The notes under the pieces were generated by a model, which saw only the letters and a list, made by a program, of their open reading frames with translations, was not told the DNA's origin and searched no databases. Source: Buxus sempervirens (Eukaryota; Streptophyta; Magnoliopsida; Buxales; Buxaceae). Taken from it: a stretch of 64,000 bases of DNA. The stretch is from contig OX387193.1 of NCBI GenBank assembly GCA_947561395.2, positions 27,336,276 to 27,400,275 of the forward strand, read 5' to 3'. The number at the start of each line of letters is the position of its first letter. Positions within the stretch are counted from its first letter, which is position 1. Shown one piece after another: positions 25,026-37,224 of the stretch. The position numbers were made by a program, and so were the translations under genes.

Positions 25026-25609
25026 GCAAACAGTTGAAGGGAACTAAATACAAAACAGAAATCAATAACCAATTAAGCTACATAAATATCCATCTTGTTG
25101 GCCAAATAATTAAGGCATTTCAAAGCACGAATTTATGTATCTGACTCTTTAATCTTAGAAATAGGTTTACATTTCCCATTGACACTCTTATATTAACAAC
25201 AAAATCACAAAATGTTGCCCACACATAGACTTCAAGGTGTAGAGAACTTATTGCAATCCATCACCATTGCAATGTAATCAGAAGAGGAATATTGGATTTT
25301 CATCTCGTTCCTATTTCAAAAAATTAGGGTCAAAGAGGTCCAGACCTCAACACCACTCCACAATCGTGACATTCACAAGTCTACTGAGAAATATGCGGCA
25401 GTATAAAACCACGATCCGCCCCCTGTATGGTTTGTTCAGACTCAAATAATACAATAACAAAACCAGAAATCCATTTAAATAAAAAAAAAGGAATAAAAAT
25501 AAACTAAAAATCAGCAAAAAAATTTACGAGGTTCGTCAATGAAAACAAAAAAAAAAAGGGAAACGGAACAAAAAGTGAATGGACCAGACCTGAGTTCATG
25601 CCTCTTTGT

Positions 25610-25720
25610 CTCCTCCATTTAGGTTTCTACGGCATGTAAAAGCTCCGAATCGGAAGAATGAATTGCTGGACTAAAAAAATTTACACGCTAGTAAGTGATA
25701 TTGTAATTTTCTTCTTCTTA
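25610..25720 (-). pseudogene. Second fragment of the UVSSA 5' region
   Basis: On the minus strand the core ATTCATTCTTCCGATTCGGAG matches UVSSA exon 1 at about 18740-18763 (HSSDSE). The upstream tract, CTAGYGTGTAAA within AT-rich DNA, also matches the region just 5' of that exon. Most of exon 1 between these two matches is missing here. This suggests a deleted duplicate of the gene start, in the same orientation and about 7 kb away, with CNX3 between the copies. The match is short, so confidence is limited. Confidence 0.4.
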
Positions 25721-27238
25721 TGTCTTGTTTTTGTTTAGTGGGACAGAAATTCCCTTCAGATTTCCCACATGGAATCGCCATGTCTGAAGTCGGGCACCAT
25801 CGGAAACCTCGGCCCTAAGGTAGTCGTTGCCATGGAATTATGAGCCAAAGCCATACACCACAAAATACAAACAGGTAGCAAAGTAAGTAACTAATTTTTC
25901 TTTCAATTTTATGCTTCTTTTTAGTTCTTACCGCGACTTGCGTGCTTGCAGCATGATGAGGAAACCAGCAAATGCAAGATGAGAGCAGCAGAGCAGGAAG
26001 CGTGATAAGCAAAAAGCAAACGAAAAACCTAGAGAGGGGTTGCAGTTGCAGACTCGTGATGAGCTTAGATTGAGAAAGAGAGAATTGCTGGAGGTAACTA
26101 GCAACTAGGAATGCCGTCCAATAGTTGATGCTTACCGCTAGTGAAGCTTGCCTGCAAATCTCGAAAACCTTAAAAATCAAAACCCCATTTTCCCATTTCT
26201 CCTAGCAAACGAAAGAGGCATCAACCCCTCTAAGGTTGCAAAAGTTAAGATAAATGGAAGGATGCTAAAATTACTTAAGCATCTTCAACCATCTAAAAAA
26301 TTTACAAACATATATATATGATTTAATCGACTCCGATATTAATCGGGCGGATATAGCCCTTATCTAAATCCAAATTTGATTATAAAGGGATCCGATTTTC
26401 ATATCCGAATCCAATCCAACAGAACATTTAATTGGTAAAACTTATAATTAAATCGGATTATTTAATTAGAAACGGGCAGTAAACAAGTCATGATCTAACC
26501 CGTTGACAGCCCAAGTTGGTCCCATTGGAAAGCCCACCTATTCAAGTTAGGCCCAAGGTAGAGCCTAAGTCCGGAAAACAAATGGCATGGCTGAAGTGGG
26601 CCGTACTAGTGTCCACTTAAGTGGTGATTGGAACCACTTTCAACGCAATTGAAGGATTTGGTTTGAGGAATGCGGAAGGATTAAACCTTCATCTGCTTGG
26701 GAGCAGAGTTTCTCAGACTTGGCTTTATTGCATAATCATCCTCTCTTGAGGAAGAGGTGACTTAGGCTCTATGTGACTTAGGCTCTATAAGCCTATCGTC
26801 AATCACAGCTACACCACACATGCTATAAGGGAGAGGATAAGGCATAAAATCGACAAAGACAAAGTGCTCTTGTGTGCATGAGTGTGCAGATGAGCATGAT
26901 AATAACATTCCGACGAGGGTGTGCTTGTGTGCATAACATCTTGCTTGGAAAACAACATATACACATGTATAGGTGCTAGTATGAGTTCAAACACCCAAAA
27001 CGAAGAGGAATGGGCTCAAATTCCTCAACCAATTTCAGTGACATCTCAATGACAATTTCTAGAGAATGAAAAATATGAAAGGGAACTCAACCACTTTAGC
27101 AAAGCAAAGAATTCTATAGCTTATTCCCTGTTAGAGACTTCAAAGTTCAAAAGTAAACAAACTCCATCTAATATATTGAAATTCCAGGAGTCTTGAACAA
27201 AATAAGATAGATTTCAGAATTTTTAGATGGATATAAAC
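25721..27238. other. Intergenic DNA with repeat remnants
   Basis: No supported gene. An ORF at 26180-25815 (minus) is compositionally odd and lacks a known domain. 26310-26500 carries ATCCGAATCC/GGATTCGGAT-type motifs of a decayed repeat. 25833-25756 (minus) is a short clean frame of 25 codons of unknown meaning. Confidence 0.35.
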
Positions 27239-27439
27239 TAGGGGTGCAACTCAATTTGGTTCAGTCTAGGTTGAGCTCAACCCAAGACCAAACCGAAAAT
27301 ATTTACAGTCTAACCCACCGAATTGAAAACCAAAATCATAAAACCGAACCAAAATTAAATAAAAAACCGAAACCTAAACCAAACCGAACCAAATTGCATG
27401 AAATCAATTCGGTTCAATTTAGTTCTTGTTAAACCAACC
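27239..27439. mobile_element. Truncated hAT-type MITE
   Basis: It starts TAGGGGTGCAACTCAATTTGG, the same end and interior style (AACCGAACC motifs) as the complete MITE at 23146-23610. Its right part is missing because the family-A LTR begins at 27440. Confidence 0.6.
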
Positions 27440-27580
27440 TGTAAGCACCTCATTTTTGCGCTCCCAGAAAAGCCGGAAATGCAAACCCTGGACGGAAAGT
27501 CAAACCCTAAGGGGGTGAAAAGTTGACTTTTTTTATCAAGTGATAATTGGTCACCTCGTTTTATCTCAATGAATATAGAA

Positions 27581-28085
27581 TCCCGACACGAGTCCAACGC
27601 AACTGAGTTTACAAGAATCGAAGTCCGGATGAAGGTTTTGCAAGCGGGTCAAACTTGAGGGGAGCCGAAAGTTGACTTTCTGCTAAACCTCGATCCAGAT
27701 GCTTACCCCTATGTCATTGGATAGAGAATCCCGACACGAGTCCAACGCAACTGAGTTTGCAGGAATCGAAGTCTGGATGAAGGTTTTGCAAGTCCGTCAA
27801 ACTTGAGGGGAGCCGAAAGTTGACTTTCTGCTAAACCTCGATCCAGATGCTTACCCCTATGTCATTGGATAAAGAATCCCGACACGAGTCCAACGCAACT
27901 GAGTTTGCAGGAATCGGAGTCCGGATGAAGGTTTTGCAAGCCGGTCAAACTTGAGGGGAGCTGAAAGTTGACTTTCTGCTAAACCCTGATCCAGATGCTT
28001 AACCCTATGTCATTGGATAGAGGGCTCCAATACAGTTCTAACGCGACTGAGTTTGCCCAGTTCGGAGTCCGGATGGGGAGGATAT
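27581..28085 (+). repeat. 148 bp tandem repeat inside LTR, about 3.4 copies
   Basis: The anchor TCCCGACACGAGTCCAACGC starts at 27581, 27729 and 27877, exactly 148 bp apart, and a diverged fourth copy begins at about 28025. Each unit includes GGTCAAACTTGAGGGGAGC, GAAAGTTGACTTTCTGC and ATGCTTACCCCTATGTCATT. The first three copies are nearly identical, so expansion was recent. The other family-A LTR shows fewer diverged copies of this segment. Confidence 0.85.
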
Positions 28086-28421
28086 GAGTTGTCGAAGTTT
28101 CCAAACAGCAAAACCGGCAAACTGCACAGGTGGCCAAAAAGTTGCACATGTGGCAAGTTGCGCAAGAAAATATCTCGAGGATCAAATCCGTGAATATCCA
28201 AACATGCGAAATATCCCAGGGACTAAATCTGTGAATATCCAAAAATATCGGATTAAATCGAAAATATACAGGGACTAAATCTGAAAAAACCGGATTTTCC
28301 GACCATTTAGCGCTGCATTTAATAAAGGCATGATTGTGCCTCACTCGCGCAAGCAAGGCGAGCGCGAAACACGCTCGACACCAGCTAGGCACCAACCCAG
28401 TGGACCCTCTTTCCCTTTGTC

Positions 28422-28429
28422 TATAAAAG
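28422..28429 (+). promoter_or_regulatory. TATA box of family-A LTR
   Basis: TATAAAAG sits about 980 bp into the LTR after an AT-poor tract and before a C/T-rich leader, as expected of a U3/R boundary. Confidence 0.5.
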
Positions 28430-30224
28430 CCGCACCATACTTCGTGCAAAGGGTTGGGAATTTTTTTGGTCGAGAGCTTTTCTTGGGTTGGGATTTTTTT
28501 GGAGCTTTTTCTTTGGTTCGTTGGCTCCATTTGCTGTGCTCAAGCTTTCTTCCCCATCCAAAACCCCTTCGTCTCAAAGGCTTCTACCTCCACAAACCCC
28601 TCACACCAGTCCAAGACTATTCCACCCTTCATTTCCTTCTCCTTCTCCATCTGCACTCAAGCAAGAAGAAGTTGGGTTGCTGTTGGTGGAACAAAGGGAC
28701 CTTCCAATTGCCATAGGAGCTCCAGGGGAAGTCTACGTATCTCGAGAGAGTCTCAAAACCACTAGGTATCACTCCTCGACACTTTCTTTTTCACATATAT
28801 AAAATTAGATACATGTTGCCATGTTTACAAAGTTTTCTCAGTAGATTGCATGCACTAAAATTCCATTCCCATGAGCACGAAAGTCTCTCAAGGTCTGGTG
28901 GACCACGTGCGTAATTTCATGGGACAACGAGAGTCGCGTTCACTATTGTTTGGGGTCCTTCACCTGATTGTTTTTGGGTTATTCTGTGTTCATTTTCAAG
29001 GGAGTGTGTTCCCTGTTAAGTAAGTCTTTTTTACCCCATGTGAGCCCCCTCCTCTTCCCTTTCTCTAAATTTTTGTGAAGTTTAAGCACTCGTCTCAAGT
29101 TTAGATTTCGATAGGACTGTGGGTTACACACACTAATTAGAGTTCCACTTGAGGTCTTCTTACATGTACGTTATTTGCTATTCCCCGTTTGCATGCATAT
29201 TTTGGTGTTCTCTTTCTGATCCCAGGAGACCCGGATCTGCTTGCTCAACGCCTATATACATGTTTTTTGCTCTCTTATTTGTGTTGGTGTATGCTCCCTA
29301 ACCCCTTTACCAGTTGTTGTCCTTTTATTTGTGTACCATGTCCAGCATGATCCCTTCCCCCATTCACCTGCAAGCATGCTCCGTTACAGAGGCTAGATTA
29401 AACTTGAAGCAGGTTAGAATAGTTTGGATGTATGTTTAAGCATCTTCTGAGAGTCTAAGGGACTCTGGGAATGTGTTACAGAGACTGGAAACCAAGCCAG
29501 TCTCTGAGAAAAAGAAAAAACAGAGTATCGTATTTCGTCAAAGGCATGCACTGAGCTCGCGCCGAGCTCGCGCAGGGCGTTTTTGTGTCCGCTGAGCCCG
29601 CGCCAAGCTCGTGCTGAGCTCGCGCGCGCGCGAGGGCCTTTTTTTGTTGATTTCTGGTTCCGCCCGGCTCGCGCTGACCTCACGCCTAGCGCCTAAGGTC
29701 AGCGCACCCTCTTAAAACATGCCGAATTGCTTGTATTTTTGCAAACCCAACATTGCCCTTTACCGTACCCAGAATAGAGAGCCGATCTCCCCTGATAAGT
29801 GTCATTTTTGTATATTCTCTGTGATTTTTGCTGGATGTGGATAGCATTTCCAAACAGAACCAAATGAACCAATAGGGTTTCCAGGTCACCCGGAAACCCA
29901 ACATGGGACTTGGACCCCCGGTCCAATTTGATTTCCCGTGGGCCTTCTGTAAAACCTCGGAATTTGGAAAAAAAATAAAACTTTAATTAAGGTTAATTAA
30001 TTAAATAAATTAAGTAAGAAAAATCAATTAAACAATAAATTTTATTAGGTTGGGTAAGTTTAATGGTTGGTTCAGTTTAAGTGAACCGGTTCATTTGTTT
30101 AATGGTTCAATGGTTTTAAAAAAAAAAACCCAAAGCAATTCACGATCTTGCATTTGGGGATTTTGGTGTTGGGTCGTTAAGGGTTAGAGGAAAACCAAGA
30201 AAACAAAAAAAAAATCGTAGAGAG

Positions 30225-30525
30225 AGGGGGGATGGAAAAATAAGAAGAAGAAGAAGAATAAGAAAAGAGGAAGAGAGGAAAGAGGGGAGGGGTTCGTCCA
30301 TACGGGTCGTTGTTAAGGGTTTGAGGAAAAACGAAAAGAGGAAGAAATCGTGGAGAGGAGAGAAGAAGAAGAAGAAGGGAAGAAGTAGAGGAAGAAGAGA
30401 AGGGGGTTCATTGGGGGAGTTTGTTGGGGGTTAGCCGCAGAGGAGAAAGAAGAAAAGGAAGAAGGAGGAGAAAAGAGAGGACGAGAAGAGAAGAAAAACG
30501 TGGGGAAGAAGAAAAGAGAGAGAGT
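30225..30525 (+). repeat. Purine-rich (GAA/GAG)n tract
   Basis: About 300 bp are almost all A and G on the plus strand, with (AAG)n runs. It lies inside the nested element, just upstream of a CAGGTAAGT-like donor at about 30548. Confidence 0.75.
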
Positions 30526-31497
30526 GGGCGTGGATTTTGGCGAAATCAGGTAAGTAGCATGGTTTATCCAATTTAATCAATTCTCGTTGGGTTTATTTTC
30601 TGATTTCTGTTTGCTCAATCGACCACTGTTGAGTTTTCTGTCGAATCCTGTTGATTACTGTTTGGGTTCTCAGCTTTTCAATCGATCACTGTTGGTTTCT
30701 CCAATCTGCTGTAAACAGACTTAAGGAGTTGAATATTTGTTTGGATGGTTGCTCTTTTAAGTTCTCAATCATTAGAACTAAGGGGATTTTTGACGATCGG
30801 GTTGATGTGTTCTGTTCTGGTTCTGAAATCCTATTATTTCTGGTTGAATGGTGTGTCGATGAGCTAGTTTTGTGTTGGAAATCTATGCATATGTATTTAT
30901 ATTTTTAATGCGATTTATAGTTGAAATTCTGCTGGTATTGTGCAAGCCCCTTTTAATTGTTGTAATCTGCTTGTTTAAGCAGTCTATTAGTAGAGGGGTA
31001 AATGGGGTTGTCATTTGTAATCTGCTTGTTTAGGACATGAGATTCTTAGGTTGACTTGACTGGTTCGTATAATTGTTTTGTACCTTTCCTTTTCCTTTGC
31101 TCCTTTTCTTTCTCTATTTATTGCTTGAGTGCATTAAACTGTTTCTTGTGAAGATTGGTTTCGAACCTATGGGGGGATTTGATACTTTTTATTTAGACAA
31201 TCCTCAAGTAACTTTTTTTTTTCATTTTGACCATTTGGGTTTTATTTATCATATTGTTTTCTTTATTTTGAAGAAAATTATTCGATTGGTTTAAATATTT
31301 AATCCATATCTATCTTGGATTTCCAATTGGAGTGGAGAATCTCTTCTCTTTGTAAATCTTATAATTATTTTAGTCCAATGCTTAACGAATAAGGGAAGTT
31401 GGAAATTCTCTTTTGCAAATTTAGTAATGTTATGTTTTGCTTCCTTCGTATTTTGTTTAATCTTTATCAGTTATTTCGGCTTCCCTGCTTGTAGCCG

Positions 31498-33306
31498 TGT
31501 AGACACCCCAAATTGCACTGCCAAATGAGAAAATAATAAAAACAGGTAATTAGAGCTTAAAACAGGTCAAAAAGGCCTAAAAATAGAATGAACAGGCTTT
31601 GCCCGTATTGGCTTCACGGGCCTATCTTGCCCGCAAAATATCTACGGGCAGGCGCGCCCGTAGTATCTATACGGTCACCATTAGACCGTAAATCATTTAC
31701 GGGCATTAAGGACACGTGCAAGTTTTGTCCTCCTCTCGATTTCCGAGCTTTATTTGAAGTCCAATATATCTTTAAACGAGCGAATTAAGTATTTTATTCG
31801 CTGAAGCCACTATGGATGGGCATTATCTCTATATTTCACTCTATCCTGAGAATCAGGATATATCCTTCTGGACCAACCATGCCCCTGGGTGTGTCTATAA
31901 ATAGAGGCTCTCTCCTCTAGCTTAAGGCCACGAAATTTTGAGTCCAAGGAATTCTAAGAAGCTACAAGAGAAGAGAAAGGAATCCCTGCTGCTCTGCCTG
32001 CTCAATCCAGGTAAGTCCCCTATCCTTTTTTATTTTCTGTCTTCAATTCTAGATGTAGTAGGATCATCTCTATTGCTGTAGAATAAGGCCATATTTGTTT
32101 TTGTATTCCTAAACTTGTCTCTAAGTACCTCAAGGGTCTCTCTAGCCGTAAAACGTGAAGAGAGAACTAGGGGAAAGGGGAACAGGTGGATCCCTAGAAT
32201 AGAACCCCATATCTGTTTTTTCTTTTTTTCATAGAATAAAGCCTCTGATTGTTTTTGTGTAACCAAACCTATCTCTAAGTACCTCAAGAGTCTCTCTAGC
32301 CGTAAAACGTGAAGAGAGAACTAGGGGAAAAGAGAACAGGTGGATCCGTAGGGTAGACCCCCATGTGCTCTAATTTGTGAGATGTGGCTGTTTTAAATAT
32401 CCTGATCATGTTTTAATGCTTTTTATGATATATTTGAATGAATTACATGAATGTATGATGTTTATAGCATGAGATCCCCACTTTTTGACAAAATTTGGAT
32501 TTTTGCCACTTTTGCACCTACAGCACTGTTTTCGTGATTTTTGTGATTTTAGGCTAAGATCTTGGATTTATCATGATCAATATGGTAGATCTGAATCCAG
32601 AAGCCTGAAAATAACCTCTAGGGTTTCATGAGATGATTTTTAAATTGTTTTCATTATTGAGAGAAGACCCTACGGTCTAAATTCTCCCCTTTTAATGTTT
32701 TTCATCAATGTGGATATTTTTGGTTTTGATTTTCAGATTTAATGTGAAATTTGGGCTTTACCTAAGTCCTGGACTATTCAAGTTAAATTTTGAAATATTT
32801 TATAAAAATCATATTTTTCTAGATTTCTAGAATTTTGACTTGAAACCAGATTTTTGGATTTTTCACTTTAAATTGATTTTATTTGATTTTATCTCAATTT
32901 TGTTTTAATCATGAAACCCTAGGAATGGTATGATCATATTTGATAGTTCTGGATCAATCAGAATATTCATATGAAAAAACCATATATTTTTGCCTTTTTT
33001 GTGATTTTTCCTGATTTTTATAGCAAGCTTTTTCCTTTATTTTAAACATGAACAATACCTGGCAACCACCTTGTGTGGATGAATAGGGGTGCCTAACACC
33101 TTCCCCTGTTCATAACCTAATCCCCTTACCCATCTCTGGTTGTTTTTTTTAGGAGGGATATTTTGCCCTAAAATTTGCCTTTTGTGCTTATTTAATATTT
33201 TGGTGTCCATTCACACCTAAATTGAATGGTGGCGACTCTTTGTTTTATATAATCCCGTGTGATGATTGAGGAAATCATTAGATTTGATTTTTTCCCATGT
33301 CTCACA
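31498..33306 (+). mobile_element. Solo LTR, Tat/Ogre-like, third nesting level
   Basis: It starts TGTAGACACCCCAAATTGC and ends ..CCCATGTCTCACA, with a perfect 5 bp duplication AGCCG at 31493-31497 and 33307-33311. It is 1,809 bp long. It shares the TGTAGACACC start, CCCGTA/TACGGGC palindromic motifs, a TATAAATAGAGGC promoter (31896-31903) and GGTGGCGACTC near its end with the LTRs of the 14.4 kb element, so it belongs to a related family. There is no internal domain. A direct repeat of about 190 bp is visible around 32110 and 32280 (CTCTAGCCGTAAAACGTGAAG). Confidence 0.88.
31896..31903 (+). promoter_or_regulatory. TATA box of solo LTR
   Basis: TATAAATA is followed by GAGGCTC and, 115 bp downstream, by CCAG|GTAAGT, a strong splice-donor match. 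Confidence 0.55.
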
Positions 33307-33574
33307 AGCCGCGATTGAGGTCAATTCACCATTGTGGCTCCATTGGTCATCATTATTTTCTCCTGGATGCTCTCTCTCCTTTCTTTTTTTTTTGATGCGG
33401 CTGTCTGTAGATATTAATGCATATAAGTTTACCAATCACTTATGGTCACTTTTTGTTGAAGTCAATCTATTTAATAAATCAACTAGTTTAACACCTGAAG
33501 ATCGATTGGGGTTCTTTAAATGTTCGGATGGTGCATTATGCAGCTACTGCTTTTATTCTTTATTTTTGTAGGCC

Positions 33575-34735
33575 TGGACTGTTGGTAATGAGTAAATTAT
33601 TGTTAGTAAATTATTGTTGGTAAATTACTGTTAGTAACTGATTGTAGGACTGTTGGTAATGGTAGCTTCATTGCTGTTAGGAAAGTGGTAACTCCATTAC
33701 TGTTAGGAATTGCTGTTAGAATTGGTGAATTACTGTTAGGAATGGGTTAATCACTGTTAGCAATTGGGTGCAAGAAGGCACAAAGATTAACTGCTGTTAG
33801 TAACTGTTAGTAACTAGGAAATGAGTTACTGTTAGTAATTGGTTGCATGAAGACGCCGAGATTAATTACTGTTAACAACTGTTAGTAACTAGGAAAGAAA
33901 TTGATACTAGTAACTATTGTTAGTAATTGGTAAATCACTGTTAGGAATTGGTAAATTGGTTAATTAGTAATTACTATTAATAATTGGTAAATTACTGTTC
34001 TTAAGTGCTGTTAGTGTCAGACTGTTCGTAATTACTGTTACTGTTCATTATTGTTTTGGCAACCAATGGTTGGTTATTTGAAAGTAAATGTGTGTATGGC
34101 AGTAATGCCAAAGGTGAAAATATGTATTGTGGATTCTATAACATTAGTTGTGATAGATGGTGATTTTAAATTGAAGCTGAGGCTTCCTCTTAGTCTGAAA
34201 AAGGGCCGAGGGCCTATAGTTGGGCGTTCTGTGGACTGGGATTTGCTGTTCACCTCAGTTGGGGATCATGAACTGTTGTTCACCCTAGCGGGGGATCGTG
34301 AACATGCATCCACCACAAAGCTGAATATTTGTGGATCGTGGATTGTTGTTCACCCAAATAGGGGGATCGTGAACCATCCACCACAAATATGAGTTATGGG
34401 GATCGTGAACTAAGTTCACCACGTGCTTTGAGGCATTGTAGATCGTGAACCTAAATTCACCCCAGAAGCTCAGAACTGTGAAATTTGTTTATCAGTACTT
34501 GATTTGTATGAGTTTATTTTATTTGTATAGAATTTTTCTTCGTATGATTTGGGAAGTGGAAGGGAAATCCACTTGGTATAAATAGGCAGCGTTGAGGGGC
34601 ACTCCGCTTAGCCTTGCTTCATTGGGCAGCGTTGAGAGGCACTCCATTAACCTGGATTCGTTAGGTCGCGTAGAGGGCACTCCGCTTATTTTGATTTGTC
34701 AGGAAGCGTAGAGAAGCACTCCGCTAGACCTTGAA
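33575..34735 (+). repeat. Three adjoining degenerate repeat tracts
   Basis: 33575-34050 is built of TTACTGTTAGTAA-like units. 34240-34450 alternates GGGGATCGTGAAC with GTTCACC, so it contains inverted motifs. 34580-34735 has about four GGCAGCGTTGAGGGGCACTCC units. All lie within the nested long LTR and are non-coding. Confidence 0.6.
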
Positions 34736-36499
34736 TCTTGGTTAGAAGGTGATTATCTCGTAAATTGGATTGATCTGCTTTTATTTGTTTATCAGTTTGA
34801 TCCTGAATAGTGAAATATTGGTTTAATTGAAAATTAACTGCTTCTTTGTGTTTGAATTATTTTCAGAATGAAATTGATAAGATTTGATCGTGTTATAATC
34901 GAGCATGTTAATTATATTTGAAATTGCATAAAACTGCTTCTAGCATGCATGATGCTACTTACTGAAACAACTGTCTCACGCGAGTTTTTGTTTTTATCGG
35001 TTTTGTTTTTAGATCCAGCGGGTGAGACGTGTAACAGAGCCGAAGTAGAGGATTATCCCGAATATAGGCCAGAAGAATATTTCTACCCCGACTAGACCCA
35101 TAGAAGGCACTCCTTTTGATAGTTGTAAATTTATTTTTGGGTATTGTATATGTTGTAAATGAGAGAGTGAGAGGGTGTGAACTTAGTGAGCTTATTTTTG
35201 TTGTATATCTGGATGGTTTAGTTTTTCTTGAATGGATATATAAACTATGTTTATCAGGTGATTATCTGTGTTTGAGGGCTTAGCCCATACTCGTATGTAT
35301 AGGCGTTATATAGCCGTTTTTCTGAAAAATTTTAGGATATTATTTTTGTGTCTGGTTAGTTGTTAAGTTAGTTTTCACCGACTTTGGACCCTAAATTAGC
35401 GCTCAGGAGCCAATACAAACCCGATACGGGTGGACCTGGTTCCGAGGTGCTACACCTTCCAACGGGGCCCACCAAGCCCAATGAACACAATGGAATGAAT
35501 GCATGTGACCTAATCAAGATAAATAAATTAACTAATCTATCGAGGCGGGCCAAACCCAATGCGGCCCCCCCCAAACTTGTTGGTGAATTGATGCATGAAA
35601 TGTGTGGTTTGGCCGAGACCAAGGGCAAGGGCTTATCGGGCCCGCCAAAGCCCACCAACCAAACCAAGGAAGGGTGCAAACCCTAACTTCACGTAACTTG
35701 GGCTTTTAAGCCCGAATCAGGACTACGGGCCCTAAGCCCAATATCCAACCCTTTTTCTGGCAAACTTAACAAGACAAATCTAAAGCACTTTTGGCAACCA
35801 TCATGGGGGCCCATCCAGGGGCCCGCAAACCAATGCATGCCCACCTTTTGCATGGAAATCACTTAAGCTTCAAATCTGAACCCTAATATAAAATCAATTC
35901 ACTTAACCAAAAGCCCAAAGGGCCTCCTAGGCTAGACAGAGGCCCACAAGGGTACATGGGCTTGACTAAGCCCACCAAGGACACTGTGGGCCTTCCAACG
36001 GGCCCACCCAGACTCAGATTACCTAATTAATCAAGATAAAAGCAATTAAAGGGACCCACACCACTCAGGTGGTCCCACCGGACTTAACCAGTTTGCATGC
36101 CAAATTAGGAATCAGGTGAGAAAATAAGTGAGTTGACTCTAACCAGGATAAACCTAAGGGACCCGTCACCCGACGGGGTGGACCGGGGTGCTACGGACTT
36201 CCCCGAACCACAACCGAGATCCTACTTAAAATCTCAAAAGCCACAGACCAAAGCCTTAATAGACAAGATTAGGCACCCAAGTGTCTGCCTGCACCCCATC
36301 AAGCGATGGCAACTTCGAATTTTCTCGTGCAGTGTTTTCGATGCACGCGCACAACACATACCCAAATGGAATCACCTGTATTTTAATTGTCTTGTGATAA
36401 ACTGATAATATAATCCACGTCTATGATTGAGTCCAAACACATTGCATTGGTCAAGAAGTTTGGAGGAGTCCTGGTGAGTGGTGACGAAACTTGGTTCTC

Positions 36500-37135
36500 T
36501 GATGTTCGCATACACTTCAGGAAAAATGCCTTTTTGCAACGAAAATATTTCCAACGACGAAAAAGTCGTTGCCATAAAGCAATTATTTGCCACGATTTCC
36601 CAAATTGTTGTGAATATATAATTATTTGCAACAATGTGTGTAATCATGGCAAATACATAATTATTTGCAACGAAACACCCTTTGTTGCAAATGTTCATTG
36701 CAAAAACTATTAATTGTGACCAATATATTTCCAACGACATAGAAGTTGTTGCAAAAAAATAGTTATTTACATCAATTTATAGAATCGTGGCAAATACATA
36801 ACTATTTGCAACGCAATACTCATTGTTGCAAATGTTAGTTGAAAAAATTATTATTTGTGACCAATATATTTGCAACGACATAAAAATCGTTGCAAACAAA
36901 TAATTATTTGCAACAATTTATAGAATCGTTACAAATACATAGCTATTTGCAACCATTTATAGAATTGTTACAAATATATAGCTATTTGCAATGACATACT
37001 CTTTGTTGCAAATGTTAGTTGCAAAAATTGTTATGTGTGACCAATATTATATGTGCAATGACATAAAGAAAATCGTTGCTAGCAAATACATAATTATTTA
37101 CAACAAAATACAACTTTTTGCAACTATTCATTGAA
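36500..37135. repeat. Inverted-repeat array, GCAACGA..TCGTTGC
   Basis: Units such as TTTGCAACGACATAAAAATC followed by GTTGCAAA repeat with the spacer AATAATTATTTGCAAC. Each unit is a small palindrome. Arrays of this kind occur in the subterminal regions of plant CACTA elements, but I found no CACTA terminus here. Weak related motifs recur at 38440-38500. Confidence 0.55.
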
Positions 37136-37224
37136 AAAAAAATCACTAATATTAAGTTTTAATTAATGATATATATATATATATCACTAAAATTTCTAAA
37201 TGTCACAATTGCCTTTAAACTATA

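Larger units (their letters stand above)
29948..35454 (+). mobile_element. Nested solo LTR-like element, TGTAAAACC..GTGCTACA
   Basis: The ends are TGTAAAACCTCGG and CCGAGGTGCTACA, which are also imperfect inverted repeats. They are flanked by a perfect 5 bp duplication CCTTC (29943-29947 and 35455-35459) inside the family-A LTR. Without its own insert (31498-33306 plus one AGCCG copy) it is about 3.7 kb. It has no coding domains. The same design appears in minus orientation at 38811-40988 and 61296-64000. These look like solo LTRs of a long-LTR Ty3 family, possibly chromoviral, but the lineage is a guess. Confidence 0.8.
27440..36353 (+). mobile_element. Family-A solo LTR split by a nested element
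   Basis: The LTR starts TGTAAGCACCTCATTTTTGC at 27440 and continues to 29947, then resumes at 35460 and ends ..CACGCGCACA at 36353; removing the nested element and one duplication leaves about 3.4 kb. The order of blocks is the reverse complement of the solo LTR at 985-4192. The flanks CAACC and ACACA do not match, so there is no target-site duplication; it may have lost one flank by rearrangement or come from recombination between two elements. The CCTTC site where the nested element entered is intact in the related copy, where the corresponding sequence is uninterrupted. Confidence 0.8.

Noticed and set aside
25815..26180. 121-codon minus-strand ORF as a membrane protein
   Set aside because: Hydrophobic stretches come from T/C-rich sequence; no family pattern and no supporting exon structure.
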